Source: Pseudomonadota bacterium
GTDB lineage: Bacteria > Pseudomonadota > Alphaproteobacteria > Rhizobiales > Xanthobacteraceae
Assembly (NCBI GenBank): GCA_023435725.1
Contig: JAEYRD010000216.1
Span: 1 to 64,000, forward strand
Direction of reading: 5' to 3'
DNA: 64,000 nt
Shown here: piece by piece, positions 52,741 through 61,591 of the stretch
How positions within the stretch are numbered: position 1 is the stretch's first letter
Layout of the letters: every line of letters begins with the position of its first letter
Program-made: the position numbers and the translations under genes
The notes under the pieces: model-generated
Told to the model about the DNA's origin: nothing
Seen by the model: only the letters and a program-made list of their open reading frames with translations
Databases searched by the model: none

Positions 52741-53810
52741 TCAGCCGTTCCATCCTTTGAGGAAGTCCAGAAGGAGCGTGTTGACGACTTCCGGTTGTTC
52801 CTCCTGCGGAAGATGGCCGCAGCGTTCGATCGGAGCGACGGTGAGATTCTCCGCCATCTCGCTCCAGACCGCCGTCATATCGAACAGGCGTCCGACGGCG
52901 CCGAAATCCGCGCCCCAAAGGGAGAGTACGGGGCACTTGATCTTCCGGTCGGCGTCCTCGAGATCCTGAGCGATGTCTTCCGCGGCGCGCGATAATCGGC
53001 CATCGCCCCCCGCACCGCGCCCGGAGCGCTGTAGGCCCTCACATAGGTGTCGAACGCTTCGCCGGTGATCGTCGACGGATCATGGCACCAGTCGGAGAAG
53101 AAGTGCCGAAGCCAGATGTCCTCTCGCCCGGCGATCAAGGCCTCCGGCAGGTCGTGAATCTGGTGGAACATGAAGAACCAGTATTCGCGGGCGACTTTGG
53201 CCTTCATCTCGCGTGCGACGATGCGCGTGGGGACGTTGTCCATGACGACAAGGCGATCGACGAGATCCGGATGGTCCTTGACGAGACGGGTCGCGACCCT
53301 TGCTCCGCGGTCGTGCCCGACGAGAGCGATGCGGCCCATCCCGAGTGTCTTAAGCAGCTCAACAATATCGCCCGCCATCGTCCGCTTGTCGTAGCCGCTC
53401 GCCGGCTTGTCGGTTTCTCCGTATCCGCGAAGGTCCGGGGCGATCACCCGGTAGTGGGAGGCGAGGGCGGGGATCTGGAAGCGCCAAGCGAAGCTGGTCT
53501 CCGGAAAGCCATGCAGGAGGACGACCGGGGGGCCGAACCCGGCCTCGAGGTAGAACTGCCTGATGCCATTGGCCCGGCGCGTGGTCCGACGAATGATGGT
53601 CACCGATCTGAAGCCCTGGCGTGAGGTTTCGGGCCACCATCTTTTGTCAGGCCGATCGGCAGTGATTTCAGGATTCCAAGGCGCTTTGTACGATTGCGTC
53701 GCCACGGCGGCAAAAAAGGCTACAATTGCCTCAGCAACGGTTCCGGCATCGCGAAAAAGTCCAAGACGCGTGATGAGGTTCGCGGTTGTCTGCTCGGGAC
53801 GACCGGCCAC
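52741..53810 (-). pseudogene. Frameshifted alpha/beta hydrolase (haloacetate dehalogenase/epoxide hydrolase-like)
   Basis: The 5' part encodes a typical family protein: FGPPVVLLHGFPETSFAWRF, APDLRGYGETDKP and the nucleophile Asp in ALVGHDRGARVATRLVKDHP. At about 52990 the frame changes. The annotated-like frame runs into unrelated residues and stops at 52875. The next frame continues the family pattern (AEDIAQDLEDADRKIKCPVL, then SLWGAD, then ERCGHLPQEEQPEVV with the catalytic His) to a stop at 52741-52743. A one-base loss in the YRA codon region explains it. As it stands the protein would lack its catalytic His. The first ~75 residues before SVTIIRR are unlike the family, so the true start is uncertain. 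Confidence 0.7.
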
Positions 53811-53873
53811 CAGAGAGAACGGAGCCGGCAGGGCGGATATTGCTCATCGGACGGACGGCCTTGAGGCCGCGGA

Positions 53874-54809
53874 ATGGACATCAGCTACGTGAGCGCGCGG
53901 GGAATTCACCACGTTACGGCGATCGTCGGCGATGTCCGCCGCGCCGCCGAGTTCTACCGTGGAGTACTCGGCCTCAAGCGGGTCAAGAAAACCGTCTGTT
54001 ATGACGATCCGGGGAGCTATCATGTCTATTACGGCGATGATCTCGGTCTGCCCGGCACTGTGATCAGCACGCTCGCCTGGAATTGCGTGGCGCCGGGGTT
54101 GGCGGGCGTCGGCGAAGTCGTTCAGACCACCTTTCGCGCTGCGCCAGGGTCCCTCGACCAATGGGCGGATAGGCTTGATTCTTTCGGTGTACCCAACCGT
54201 TCGCAAGTGTCGACCTTTGGGGAGCGCATGCTGTGTTTTGCAGATCCCGACGGTACGGCGCTCGCGCTGGTCGAGATGTTGGAAGGGGCGTCTCAGCAAG
54301 CCGGTCGTGACGGCCGGGTCCGCTCGCTGCACGGCCTCCATGACGTTACGCTCAACGTCCGCGAGGAGGACGCAACCGTCGATCTTCTGCAGGAGGTCTT
54401 CGATTTCGAACTGATTTCCAGGAAGGATGGGACTATCCGCCTCGCGGCGCATGACGGCCCGGGTGGTACGATCACCTTGCGCGTCATCGGAAAGTCCTCG
54501 CGGGGGCGCCTCGGCGGCGGCACCATTCGGCACGTGGCCTTCCGCGCGAGAGATCTCGACGACCGATCGGAGATGGTCGAGAAGCTTCGTTCGGCATACG
54601 GCATCGTAGTGAGCGATCCTATCGAGCGAACCTATCTGAACGCGGTAGGCTTTCGCGCCCCCTGCGGCGTGCTTTTCGAGATCGCAACCGACGGTCCGGG
54701 ATTCTCCGTCGACGAGGCGCCCGAGCGATTGGGAGAAAGATTGCAACTCCCCGCTTTCCTCGAGGAGCGTCGCCTCGAACTGCAGGCGATCCTTCCTCCA
54801 CTCAACTAG
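53874..54809 (+). CDS. VOC-family ring-cleaving dioxygenase (MhqO-like)
   Basis: The product has 311 residues with two VOC (glyoxalase/dioxygenase) halves. The first begins GIHHVTAIVGDVRRAAEFYRGVLGLKRVKKTVCYDDPGSYHVYYGD with metal His in the IHH motif; the second begins LHGLHDVTLNVREEDATVDLLQEVFDFE, has GGGTIRHVAFRARD, and ends APCGVLFEIATDGPGFSVDEAPERLGERLQLP. This is the MhqO/PcpA-like pattern of hydroquinone-type extradiol enzymes. It probably opens a quinol or catechol ring in the cytosol. The LysR gene converges onto it and overlaps its end by eight bases. Confidence 0.87.
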   Translation: MDISYVSARGIHHVTAIVGDVRRAAEFYRGVLGLKRVKKTVCYDDPGSYHVYYGDDLGLPGTVISTLAWNCVAPGLAGVGEVVQTTFRAAPGSLDQWADRLDSFGVPNRSQVSTFGERMLCFADPDGTALALVEMLEGASQQAGRDGRVRSLHGLHDVTLNVREEDATVDLLQEVFDFELISRKDGTIRLAAHDGPGGTITLRVIGKSSRGRLGGGTIRHVAFRARDLDDRSEMVEKLRSAYGIVVSDPIERTYLNAVGFRAPCGVLFEIATDGPGFSVDEAPERLGERLQLPAFLEERRLELQAILPPLN

Positions 54810-55776
54810 ATGTCCTGCCGCCCCGTTTCGCTCTGCTTTCCGGGGATGCCTTTTCGGTGGATTCCCTACTCTCCGCCTTACCCTCCAGGAAGTCGGTCAG
54901 GCGAGGGCAGACGAAGTCGAGGAAGGCCTTCACGCGGAAGGGTAGACGCGGTCCACCGTGGTAGAGCGCGTGAATTTGCTCGTCGTCGCCTACCGTTCCC
55001 TTTAGGACTTCGACCAGACGGCCGGCTTCCATGTCGTCGCGAATGTGATAGTCGGCGAGCCTTGCGAGACCGATCCCTGCGATCGCCATCCTTCGCAACG
55101 TTTGAGCATTGTTCGCGACTAGCGGACTGTTGACTTTCCGATCGACAATGCGACCGCTCTCCTTCAGAGGCCAGACCGGCGCCGAGCGTCGGAAGTTGAA
55201 TCCAAGGCATCTGTGGCTTGAAAGATCCTCCACCTTTTTGGGCTCACCCATGTGCTGAAGATAGGCAGGAGAGGCCACGATTCTTCTCTTTACGACGCCG
55301 ATGCGCCTGGCCACCATCGCGGAGTCCTGCAGAGGGCCCACGCGGAAGGCGACGTCCGTCCGATCGAGGTAGAGATCGACGATCTCGTCGGAGAGCGAAA
55401 TATCGATAACGATGCCGGGATGAACTTTCAAAAAGTCCGGAAGCAGAGGCTCCAGTCCGAGGATGCCGAACGAAATGGTGGTATTAACCCGGATCGTTCC
55501 CCCCGCCGTCGCCGCGCCTCGGGAAATGCCGCGCTCGATGCCGTCGAGTTCGGCGACGAGTGCAAGGCTCTTCTCGTGGTACATGCGGCCTTCGGCGGTC
55601 AACGCCAAGCGCCGGGTTGAGCGTTCGAACAGTCGAACGCCTAACCTTTCCTCGATCCTTCCGATGAGCTTGCTGACCGTGGACGGCGTCATGAGAAGGC
55701 AGCGAGCCGCTTCGGAATAACTTCGCGCATCTACCACTCGGAGGAAGACCTGCATTTCCCCGATACGATTGTCCAT
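54802..55776 (-). CDS. LysR-family regulator
   Basis: The product has 324 residues. The N-terminal helix-turn-helix is DARSYSEAARCLLMTPSTVSKLIGRIEERLGVRLFERSTRRLALTAEG. The effector domain has GTIRVNTTISFGILGLEPLLPDFLKVHPGIVIDISLSDEIVDLYLDRTDVAFRVGP and IGLARLADYHIRDDMEAGRLVEVL. It is read against the dioxygenase gene and may control it; quinone-responsive LysR-type control of MhqO-like enzymes is plausible but unproven. The last ~25 residues form a charged tail (GKAESRESTEKASPESRAKRG). Confidence 0.92.
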   Translation of the reverse strand: MDNRIGEMQVFLRVVDARSYSEAARCLLMTPSTVSKLIGRIEERLGVRLFERSTRRLALTAEGRMYHEKSLALVAELDGIERGISRGAATAGGTIRVNTTISFGILGLEPLLPDFLKVHPGIVIDISLSDEIVDLYLDRTDVAFRVGPLQDSAMVARRIGVVKRRIVASPAYLQHMGEPKKVEDLSSHRCLGFNFRRSAPVWPLKESGRIVDRKVNSPLVANNAQTLRRMAIAGIGLARLADYHIRDDMEAGRLVEVLKGTVGDDEQIHALYHGGPRLPFRVKAFLDFVCPRLTDFLEGKAESRESTEKASPESRAKRGGRTSS

Positions 55777-55790
55777 ACTGAATCCATCTA

Positions 55791-55803
55791 TGAAATGGTT
55801 TCA
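55791..55803. promoter_or_regulatory. Short inverted repeat, candidate LysR autoregulatory site
   Basis: TGAAATGGTTTCA is an inverted repeat with five-base arms and a three-base centre, 15-27 bases upstream of the LysR start at 55776. Position and symmetry suit an operator, but no second copy was found, so support is weak. Confidence 0.3.
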
Positions 55804-56005
55804 CAAATAATGTGGATCCAGGGTGGATTATCAAGTCCGCGTTTCTTCACCTATCGTCGACCATCGTTTCCTTTTCAGCGCGATCTCCGATTAGCGAGGT
55901 CGCTATCGCGCTGTCGTCGGATCGGCGACTTGAACAGAGAGAACTATATCTCTATGAGAGAAATCGTTCGACCGGAGCGAACTGGATTTACTTGTACGGT
56001 GGCAG

Positions 56006-56950
56006 ATGGCTTTGGACGCTCCAATGAAGGAAGAGTCTGATGGCATGTCTGGCGGCTTCTATGGTCGTCGGCTCAGTCAACATCTCGGCATGGAGGGCGA
56101 CTGTGTGCTGCGTGTCCATCGCGAGGGACAATTGGCGCTCGCGATGACCCGACTAACCTGCTCTCGGTTCATTCGGGAACGGACTGCCGCCATTCCTGCC
56201 GAGCCGGCGTTCAGCATCCTTCACCAACTCGGCGATCTCGAAAGGCATTCCTGTTGGCTTGCGGGCAAACCCAGATACTCGGGCGCTTTCGGCGCCGGCA
56301 CGGTCAGCGTGATCAATCTCATGGACAACCCCCAATGCGAATTCAAGGGGCCCTTCGACGCGGTTCAATACTACGTACCGAAGAGTGCCCTCGATGAATT
56401 CGCACGCGAGCATGGAGCCAAGCCGGTTGCGACACTCAAATGGGGCCGGGATCAACGCGATCCTTATCTGTCGACTTTGTCCAGCGTGCTGCTCAGCGCC
56501 GTCGAGCACGATCCAGAGACTAATCAGCTATTCACGGATCAGATCGGTTTGAGCCTGCTCGCTCATTTCGCGCAGACCTACGGCGGTATGCGCCCGCAGG
56601 ATAGTGCGGTCGGCGGAGGACTGGCTCCGTGGCAGGAGCGTCGCGCCAAGGAGATCATGCGGGCACGGCTTGCCAGCGGCCTGACGATTGCCGATGTCGC
56701 TGCGGAGTGCAAACTGACACCCAGTCACTTCGCAAGATCGTTCCGGCGCAGCACGGGCATCGCTCCGCACGAGTTCCTCTCGCAACTCCGGATCGAAGAG
56801 GCCAAACGCCAGATGTTGAGCACCAAACTTCCGCTTGCCGACATCGCGCTTATCTGCGGCTTCGGCGACCAGAGCTACTTCACCCGAGTGTTCTCACGCA
56901 GTGTGGGCGTAAGCCCCGGAGCCTGGCGGCGAGCCCGGACCGAAGGTTAG
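56006..56950 (+). CDS. AraC-family regulator
   Basis: The product has 314 residues from the first in-frame ATG; ATGs at 56024 and 56045 are alternatives, and the last has AGGAAGAG upstream. The N-terminal sensing half is unremarkable (QLGDLERHSCWLAGKPRYSG). The C-terminal AraC domain has two helix-turn-helix parts: SGLTIADVAAECKLTPSHFARSFRRSTGIAPHEFLSQLRIEEAKRQML and KLPLADIALICGFGDQSYFTRVFSRSVGVSPGAWRR. The next genes downstream are leftward, so its target could be the divergent LysR side or the hydrolase cluster; not determinable. Confidence 0.9.
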   Translation: MALDAPMKEESDGMSGGFYGRRLSQHLGMEGDCVLRVHREGQLALAMTRLTCSRFIRERTAAIPAEPAFSILHQLGDLERHSCWLAGKPRYSGAFGAGTVSVINLMDNPQCEFKGPFDAVQYYVPKSALDEFAREHGAKPVATLKWGRDQRDPYLSTLSSVLLSAVEHDPETNQLFTDQIGLSLLAHFAQTYGGMRPQDSAVGGGLAPWQERRAKEIMRARLASGLTIADVAAECKLTPSHFARSFRRSTGIAPHEFLSQLRIEEAKRQMLSTKLPLADIALICGFGDQSYFTRVFSRSVGVSPGAWRRARTEG

Positions 56951-56969
56951 GTCCGGGCCCGCAAGGCCC

Positions 56970-57602
56970 TCAGCCGGGACGGATCATATCGCGGGCATAG
57001 GCCAAGCCGATCCCGTATCCGCCCGCGTGGGATTCGACGATGGCGCGAGCGCCGTCGTAGGTTTCGTGCCGCGTCCAGTCGCGCTGCATTTCGAGTAGGA
57101 TTTGGATCCACGACGTCAGGCGGGCACCGGCGGTTTCCATCCGGCAAAGTGCTAGTTCGTGGCTCGCTGTCGTGAGGCCACCGCAGGCGTCGCCGACGAC
57201 GTAGACCTCCAAACCGGCCGAGAGTGCCGACAATACGGCGAAGGTGACGCATGCCTCAGTGAGCAGGCCAGAGACGATCAGGCGGCTACGACCGGTGGCG
57301 AGGACGGCTTCGCGCGCCCTTTCGTCCTCCCACACGTTCATGCTGCGCCGGTCGATCGGCTCGATTCCGGGTAGCGCCGACTTGACGGTCGGCATCAGTG
57401 GGCCGCTATAGACCTTCGTCGCGGAAGTCGAAGCGACAACCGGCAGGCCGAATACCGTGGCGGTCTTTGCGAGCGCGACGACATTGTTCATGAGGACCTG
57501 CCGGTCGATCGAGCCGACCCCGAACGCTAGGCCAGCCTGTTGGTCAACCAAGAGCAGTGCGCAGTCCTTCGGCTCGAGCAAGTGAAGTGGATTTGGCGTC
57601 AT
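56970..57602 (-). CDS. Isochorismatase-family hydrolase (YcaC-like), copy A
   Basis: The product has 210 residues. The catalytic Asp is in ALLLVDQQAGLAFGVGSIDR and the nucleophilic Cys in SGLLTEACVTFAVLSALSAG, with VYVVGDACGGLTTASHE following, as in the YcaC branch. Substrates of this branch are unknown amides or esters. It starts 13 bases after the chloroperoxidase-like gene and is probably co-transcribed with it. Copy B at 58743 shares the same motif order but is read the other way, so the two are diverged paralogs around the hydrolase. Confidence 0.88.
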   Translation of the reverse strand: MTPNPLHLLEPKDCALLLVDQQAGLAFGVGSIDRQVLMNNVVALAKTATVFGLPVVASTSATKVYSGPLMPTVKSALPGIEPIDRRSMNVWEDERAREAVLATGRSRLIVSGLLTEACVTFAVLSALSAGLEVYVVGDACGGLTTASHELALCRMETAGARLTSWIQILLEMQRDWTRHETYDGARAIVESHAGGYGIGLAYARDMIRPG

Positions 57603-57615
57603 TTGTCTTCTCCAG

Positions 57616-58431
57616 CTAGGCCTTCAGGAAGGCGAGCAGGTCAGCATTGACCTGATCGGCATGCGTCGTCGTGGTGGCGTGCGGCGCCCCCGGATATGAC
57701 TTCAGCTTAGCGCCTTTGATCATCTCGGCGGCCAGTTTGCCCGTATAGGGGAGCGGAACCACTTGATCGTCCTCGCCGTGGATCACCAAAGTGGGTACAT
57801 CGATCTTGGCCATGTCCGGCCGAAAGTCGGTCTCTGAAAATGCGGTCACGCAATCGATCGTGCCCTTGATCGAGGCCTGTAGCGCGATCTGCAAAGTTTG
57901 CTTGAAGATGCCCTGCGACACCTTCATGCCGTGATTCGTGCCGTAGAACAGGGGATTGAAGTCGTCGAGAAATTGCGGACGGTCCTTGACGAGTCCGGCC
58001 TTGATGCCGTCGAACACTGACTTGTCGACGCCGTCGTGGTCCGCGGTCTTGACGAACAGAGGCGTTACAGCGCTGACCAGAACGAACTTGGAGACCCGTG
58101 ACGTTCCGTGCCGCGCCACGTAGCGCGCAATGTCACCGCCTCCCATGGAAAACCCGACGAGCATCACGTTCTTTAGATCGAGATGTCTGATCAAGTCGGC
58201 GATGTCGTCGGCGAAGGTGTCGTAGTCGTATCCCGTCCAGGGTTGGCTGGAGCGGCCGAAGCCTCTGCGATCGAATGCTACGGTCCGGTAGCCTCGTTCG
58301 GCGAGAAAGAGCATCTGCGCGTCCCACATGTCGGCGCTCAGCGGCCAGCCGTGGCTAAACAGGACCGGTTTTCCGCTTCCCCAGTCCTTGTAGTAAAGCT
58401 CCGTACCGTCTCGCAAGTTCAGCAAGGCCAT
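57616..58431 (-). CDS. Alpha/beta hydrolase, non-heme chloroperoxidase/arylesterase-like
   Basis: The product has 271 residues. The start at 58431 (MALLNLRDGTELYYKDWGSG) follows GGAGAGAAC; longer frames lack support. The hydrolase motifs are PVLFSHGWPLSADMWD (oxyanion region), FDRRGFGRSSQPW, the nucleophile Ser in LVGFSMGGGDIARYVARHG, the acid Asp in VIHGEDDQVVPLP and the His in YPGAPHATTTTHADQVN. Members act as esterases or cofactor-free haloperoxidases. It leads a leftward two-gene unit with the isochorismatase-like gene. Confidence 0.9.
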   Translation of the reverse strand: MALLNLRDGTELYYKDWGSGKPVLFSHGWPLSADMWDAQMLFLAERGYRTVAFDRRGFGRSSQPWTGYDYDTFADDIADLIRHLDLKNVMLVGFSMGGGDIARYVARHGTSRVSKFVLVSAVTPLFVKTADHDGVDKSVFDGIKAGLVKDRPQFLDDFNPLFYGTNHGMKVSQGIFKQTLQIALQASIKGTIDCVTAFSETDFRPDMAKIDVPTLVIHGEDDQVVPLPYTGKLAAEMIKGAKLKSYPGAPHATTTTHADQVNADLLAFLKA

Positions 58432-58742
58432 TGTTCTCGTTCTCTCCGTGGCGGGGCGACGAGAATCGGAGCGTCTCATTGCCGCCTTCGATCCTCTTGC
58501 ACGCAAAGGTCGCGGATGGAGAGCGCGCTGGCTTGGACTATCTGCGCGTGCTTTGGACATGCTGGCGATGCCGGATGAGAGCCTGGTGGGGACGTGGCAT
58601 TTGTCGCGCGCGAACGGATCATCGCGCCGGAGTCCAAGCCGCGACGAATTCGTCCAAGCGTCGGATGGCGTTCGGGGGCACGATGAGCGCACTCATCCGC
58701 TTTCGCTCGATCGCGCACGCCGATCGCAAGGAGATTCTCTCG

Positions 58743-59393
58743 ATGTCGAAGCTCGAAATGCTCACCCCGGAAAACAGCGCTATCGCACTGATCGATTATC
58801 AGCCGGCCATGTTCCAAGGTGTTCAATCGCACGATCGCCTGGTCACCATCAACAACGTCCAGATTCTCGCGAAGGCTGCCAAGCTCTTCAAGATTCCGAC
58901 CGTGCTGAGCACGGTGGCGCGGGATTCGTTTTCCGGGCCCTTCATTCCGGAAGTTACCTCTCTGTTTCCGAAACATGACGTGATCGACCGCACGTCGATG
59001 AATTCGTGGCTTGATGCGAACTTCCGCAAGGCCGTGGCTGCTACCGGTCGCAAAAAATTCGTGTTGGCCGGTCTTTGGACCGAGGCATGCGTGCTTTTTC
59101 CAACCTTGGACATGCTCAGGGAGGGTTACGAGATCTACATCGCGGCCGATGCTTGCGGCGACCTTTCGCTGGAAGCTCACAACCGTGCGATGGAGCGGGC
59201 CATCCAAGCGGGCGCGGTTCCGATCACTTCCTCGCAGTACGCCTACGAGCTTCAGCAAGACTGGGCGCGCACCGAGACTTACGAAGGAATGATGGACATC
59301 CAGCGCGCACATTCGCCCTACGGAATTCAGATCCGCTTCTCCAAGTGGGCGCTGGGAGAGCACGCCTCCGAAGGCGGCGCCAAAGCCGGCTAG
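58743..59393 (+). CDS. Isochorismatase-family hydrolase (YcaC-like), copy B
   Basis: The product has 216 residues. The start at 58743 has AAGGAG upstream; earlier starts would add unlike-protein sequence. The catalytic Asp is in SAIALIDYQPAMFQGVQSHDR, the Lys region is around LFPKHDVIDRTSMNSW and the Cys in LAGLWTEACVLFPTLDMLREG. YIAADACGDLSLEAHNRAMERA completes the YcaC pattern. It is divergent from the chloroperoxidase-like gene and leads a rightward run with XapX, an amidohydrolase and further genes. Confidence 0.9.
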   Translation: MSKLEMLTPENSAIALIDYQPAMFQGVQSHDRLVTINNVQILAKAAKLFKIPTVLSTVARDSFSGPFIPEVTSLFPKHDVIDRTSMNSWLDANFRKAVAATGRKKFVLAGLWTEACVLFPTLDMLREGYEIYIAADACGDLSLEAHNRAMERAIQAGAVPITSSQYAYELQQDWARTETYEGMMDIQRAHSPYGIQIRFSKWALGEHASEGGAKAG

Positions 59394-59419
59394 ACGTCCT
59401 CAAATCGCGGATAACCGTG

Positions 59420-59710
59420 ATGAAGATCTATCTCTTGTCACTCGGCGCCGGCCTTCTGGTCGGCGTCATCTACAGCCTGTTGAATGTGCGTTCGCCGGCC
59501 CCGCCGCTGATCGCTCTGGTCGGGCTGCTCGGCATCCTTGCCGGCGAACAGATCGTTCCCGTCGCCCGGCAATTGATGTCCGGGCACGGGCTCGCATCCG
59601 CCTGGCAACAGGCCAAGTGCGCTCCGCACATGTTCGGAATGCTGCCCGGACGTCAAAGCGACCAATCTAATCGAACTTCCTCGCTGGAAGGCCTGGAGAA
59701 AGACTCATGA
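59420..59710 (+). CDS. XapX-domain small membrane protein
   Basis: The product has 96 residues. The first ~50 residues match the XapX domain (KIYLLSLGAGLLVGVIYSLLNVRSPAPPLIALVGLLGILAGEQ) with two membrane helices; the rest is soluble (KCAPHMFGMLPG). The GTG one codon upstream is a possible alternative start. XapX proteins of unknown function often sit with isochorismatase-like or amidohydrolase genes. It overlaps the next gene (ATGA). Confidence 0.82.
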   Translation: MKIYLLSLGAGLLVGVIYSLLNVRSPAPPLIALVGLLGILAGEQIVPVARQLMSGHGLASAWQQAKCAPHMFGMLPGRQSDQSNRTSSLEGLEKDS

Positions 59711-61590
59711 GCTCGACACCGGACATCATTCTCCATCGCGGTCTATTTACGACACTCGATCGCTCGAATCCGGCCGCATCGGCTGTCGCCATCGCCGACG
59801 GCCGGTTCATCGCCGTCGGAAACGACCATGAGGTGATGAAGCTCGCCGGGCCGGCCACGAAAGTCGTCGATCTCAAGGGGCATCGCGTGCTTCCAGGTTT
59901 GATCGATAACCACCTCCACATCATTCGGGGCGGCTTGAACTTCAACATGGAGCTGCGATGGGACGGCGTGCGTTCGCTCGCCGACGCCATGGACATGTTG
60001 AAGCGGCAGGTCGCCGTCACCCCGCCGCCGCAATGGGTGAGGGTGGTCGGCGGGTTCACCGAACATCAGTTCGCCGAGAAGCGGCTGCCGACGATCGACG
60101 AGCTCAATGCCGTCGCTCCGGATACGCCGGTCTTCCTGCTGCATCTTTACGACCGAGCCATCCTGAACGGCGCCGCGCTGCGGGCCGTCGGCTATTCCAA
60201 GGACACGCCCGAACCGCCTGGCGGCGAGATTCTGCGGGACGCGAGGGGAAACCCGACGGGACTGCTGCTTGCCAAGCCGAACGCGAACATTCTCTACGCG
60301 ACGCTCGCCAAGGGCCCCAAGCTGCCCTTCGATTATCAGGTCAACTCGACCCGTCACTTCATGCGGGAGTTGAATCGGTTGGGCGTGACCGGGGCGATCG
60401 ATGCGGGCGGCGGATTCCAGAATTATCCGGAGGACTATGCAGTCATCCAGAAGCTGAGCGACGAAGGTCTTCTGACGATCCGGCTTGCCTACAATCTCTT
60501 TACCCAAAAGCCGAAAGGCGAGAAGGAGGACTTCCTCAACTGGACGAAGAGCTCGAAATACAAGCAGGGAGACGACTATTTCAGGCACAACGGCGCCGGC
60601 GAAATGTTGGTATTTTCGGCCGCCGACTTCGAGGACTTTCGGGTCGCGCGTCCAGATATGCCTCCGGAGATGGAGGGCGAGCTCGAGGAAGTCGTTCGCG
60701 TCCTCGTCCAGAACAAATGGCCGTGGCGGCTCCATGCGACGTACGACGAGACGATCTCGCGGGCGCTCGACGTGTTTGAGCGGGTCGATCAAGACATGCC
60801 CCTGGAAGGCCTTCACTGGTTCTTCGATCATGCCGAGACGATCTCAGACCAGTCGATCGATCGCATCGCGGCGCTTGGTGGCGGCATCGCCGTGCAGCAC
60901 CGTATGGCCTACCAGGGAGAATACTTCGTTGAACGATACGGGGCGGGGGCCGCCGAGGCGACGCCGCCGGTCAAGAGAATCATCGACAAAGGCGTCAAGA
61001 TATCGGCCGGCACCGACGCGACCCGTGTGGCTTCCTACAATCCGTGGGTCTCACTATCCTGGCTCGTCACGGGCCGCACGGTGGGCGGACTGCGGATCAC
61101 ACCGCAGCGCAATTGCCTGGATCGCGAGACGGCGCTGCGGATGTGGACAGAGAACGTGACGTGGTTCTCGAACGAGGAGGGCAACAAGGGCCGGATCCAG
61201 GTCGGCCAACTTGCCGATCTTATCGTACCGAATCGCGATTACTTCTCCTGCAGTGAGGCCGAGATCGCAGATACGACGTCTCTGTTGACCATGGTCGGCG
61301 GGAGGATCGTGTTCGGAGCAGGCGACTTCTCCAAACTGGAGGCCGTCACTCCGCCGCCGGCCATGCCGGACTGGTCGCCCGTCCGCCGCTTCGGCGGCTA
61401 TGCGGCTTGGGCGGACGAGAAGGAGAAGACGGAAAGCGGTCTCGCAATGAAGGCCATGCAGATGTGCGGCTGCGCAAACTCTTGTGGCGTGCACGGACAT
61501 GATCACGCCGCGGCATGGTCCAGCCGGTTGCCGATCTCCGACCTAAGGAGCTTCTGGGGCGCGCTCGGCTGCGCTTGCTGGGCGGTCTGA
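59707..61590 (+). CDS. Amidohydrolase (YtcJ-like, amidohydrolase_3) with Cys/His-rich C-terminal tail
   Basis: The product has 627 residues. Metal ligands are visible: DNHLHIIRGG (HxH-type), WFFDHAETISDQ, and SAGTDATRVASYNPW (the Asp). The motif AIDAGGGFQNYPEDYAVIQ is typical of the YtcJ group. The family is usually about 540-570 residues long. Here the last ~50 residues add a tail with many Cys and His (MQMCGCANSCGVHGHDHAAA, later GCACW) that could bind an extra metal. GGAGAAAG precedes the ATG. It likely hydrolyses an amide or imide in the cytosol; substrate unknown. Confidence 0.88.
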   Translation: MSSTPDIILHRGLFTTLDRSNPAASAVAIADGRFIAVGNDHEVMKLAGPATKVVDLKGHRVLPGLIDNHLHIIRGGLNFNMELRWDGVRSLADAMDMLKRQVAVTPPPQWVRVVGGFTEHQFAEKRLPTIDELNAVAPDTPVFLLHLYDRAILNGAALRAVGYSKDTPEPPGGEILRDARGNPTGLLLAKPNANILYATLAKGPKLPFDYQVNSTRHFMRELNRLGVTGAIDAGGGFQNYPEDYAVIQKLSDEGLLTIRLAYNLFTQKPKGEKEDFLNWTKSSKYKQGDDYFRHNGAGEMLVFSAADFEDFRVARPDMPPEMEGELEEVVRVLVQNKWPWRLHATYDETISRALDVFERVDQDMPLEGLHWFFDHAETISDQSIDRIAALGGGIAVQHRMAYQGEYFVERYGAGAAEATPPVKRIIDKGVKISAGTDATRVASYNPWVSLSWLVTGRTVGGLRITPQRNCLDRETALRMWTENVTWFSNEEGNKGRIQVGQLADLIVPNRDYFSCSEAEIADTTSLLTMVGGRIVFGAGDFSKLEAVTPPPAMPDWSPVRRFGGYAAWADEKEKTESGLAMKAMQMCGCANSCGVHGHDHAAAWSSRLPISDLRSFWGALGCACWAV

Positions 61591-61591
61591 C

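Noticed and set aside
52673..52936. 87-codon minus-strand frame between the hydrolase and the cytochrome remnant
   Set aside because: It is the third frame of the hydrolase C-terminus; the true continuation is in the other frame ending at 52741.
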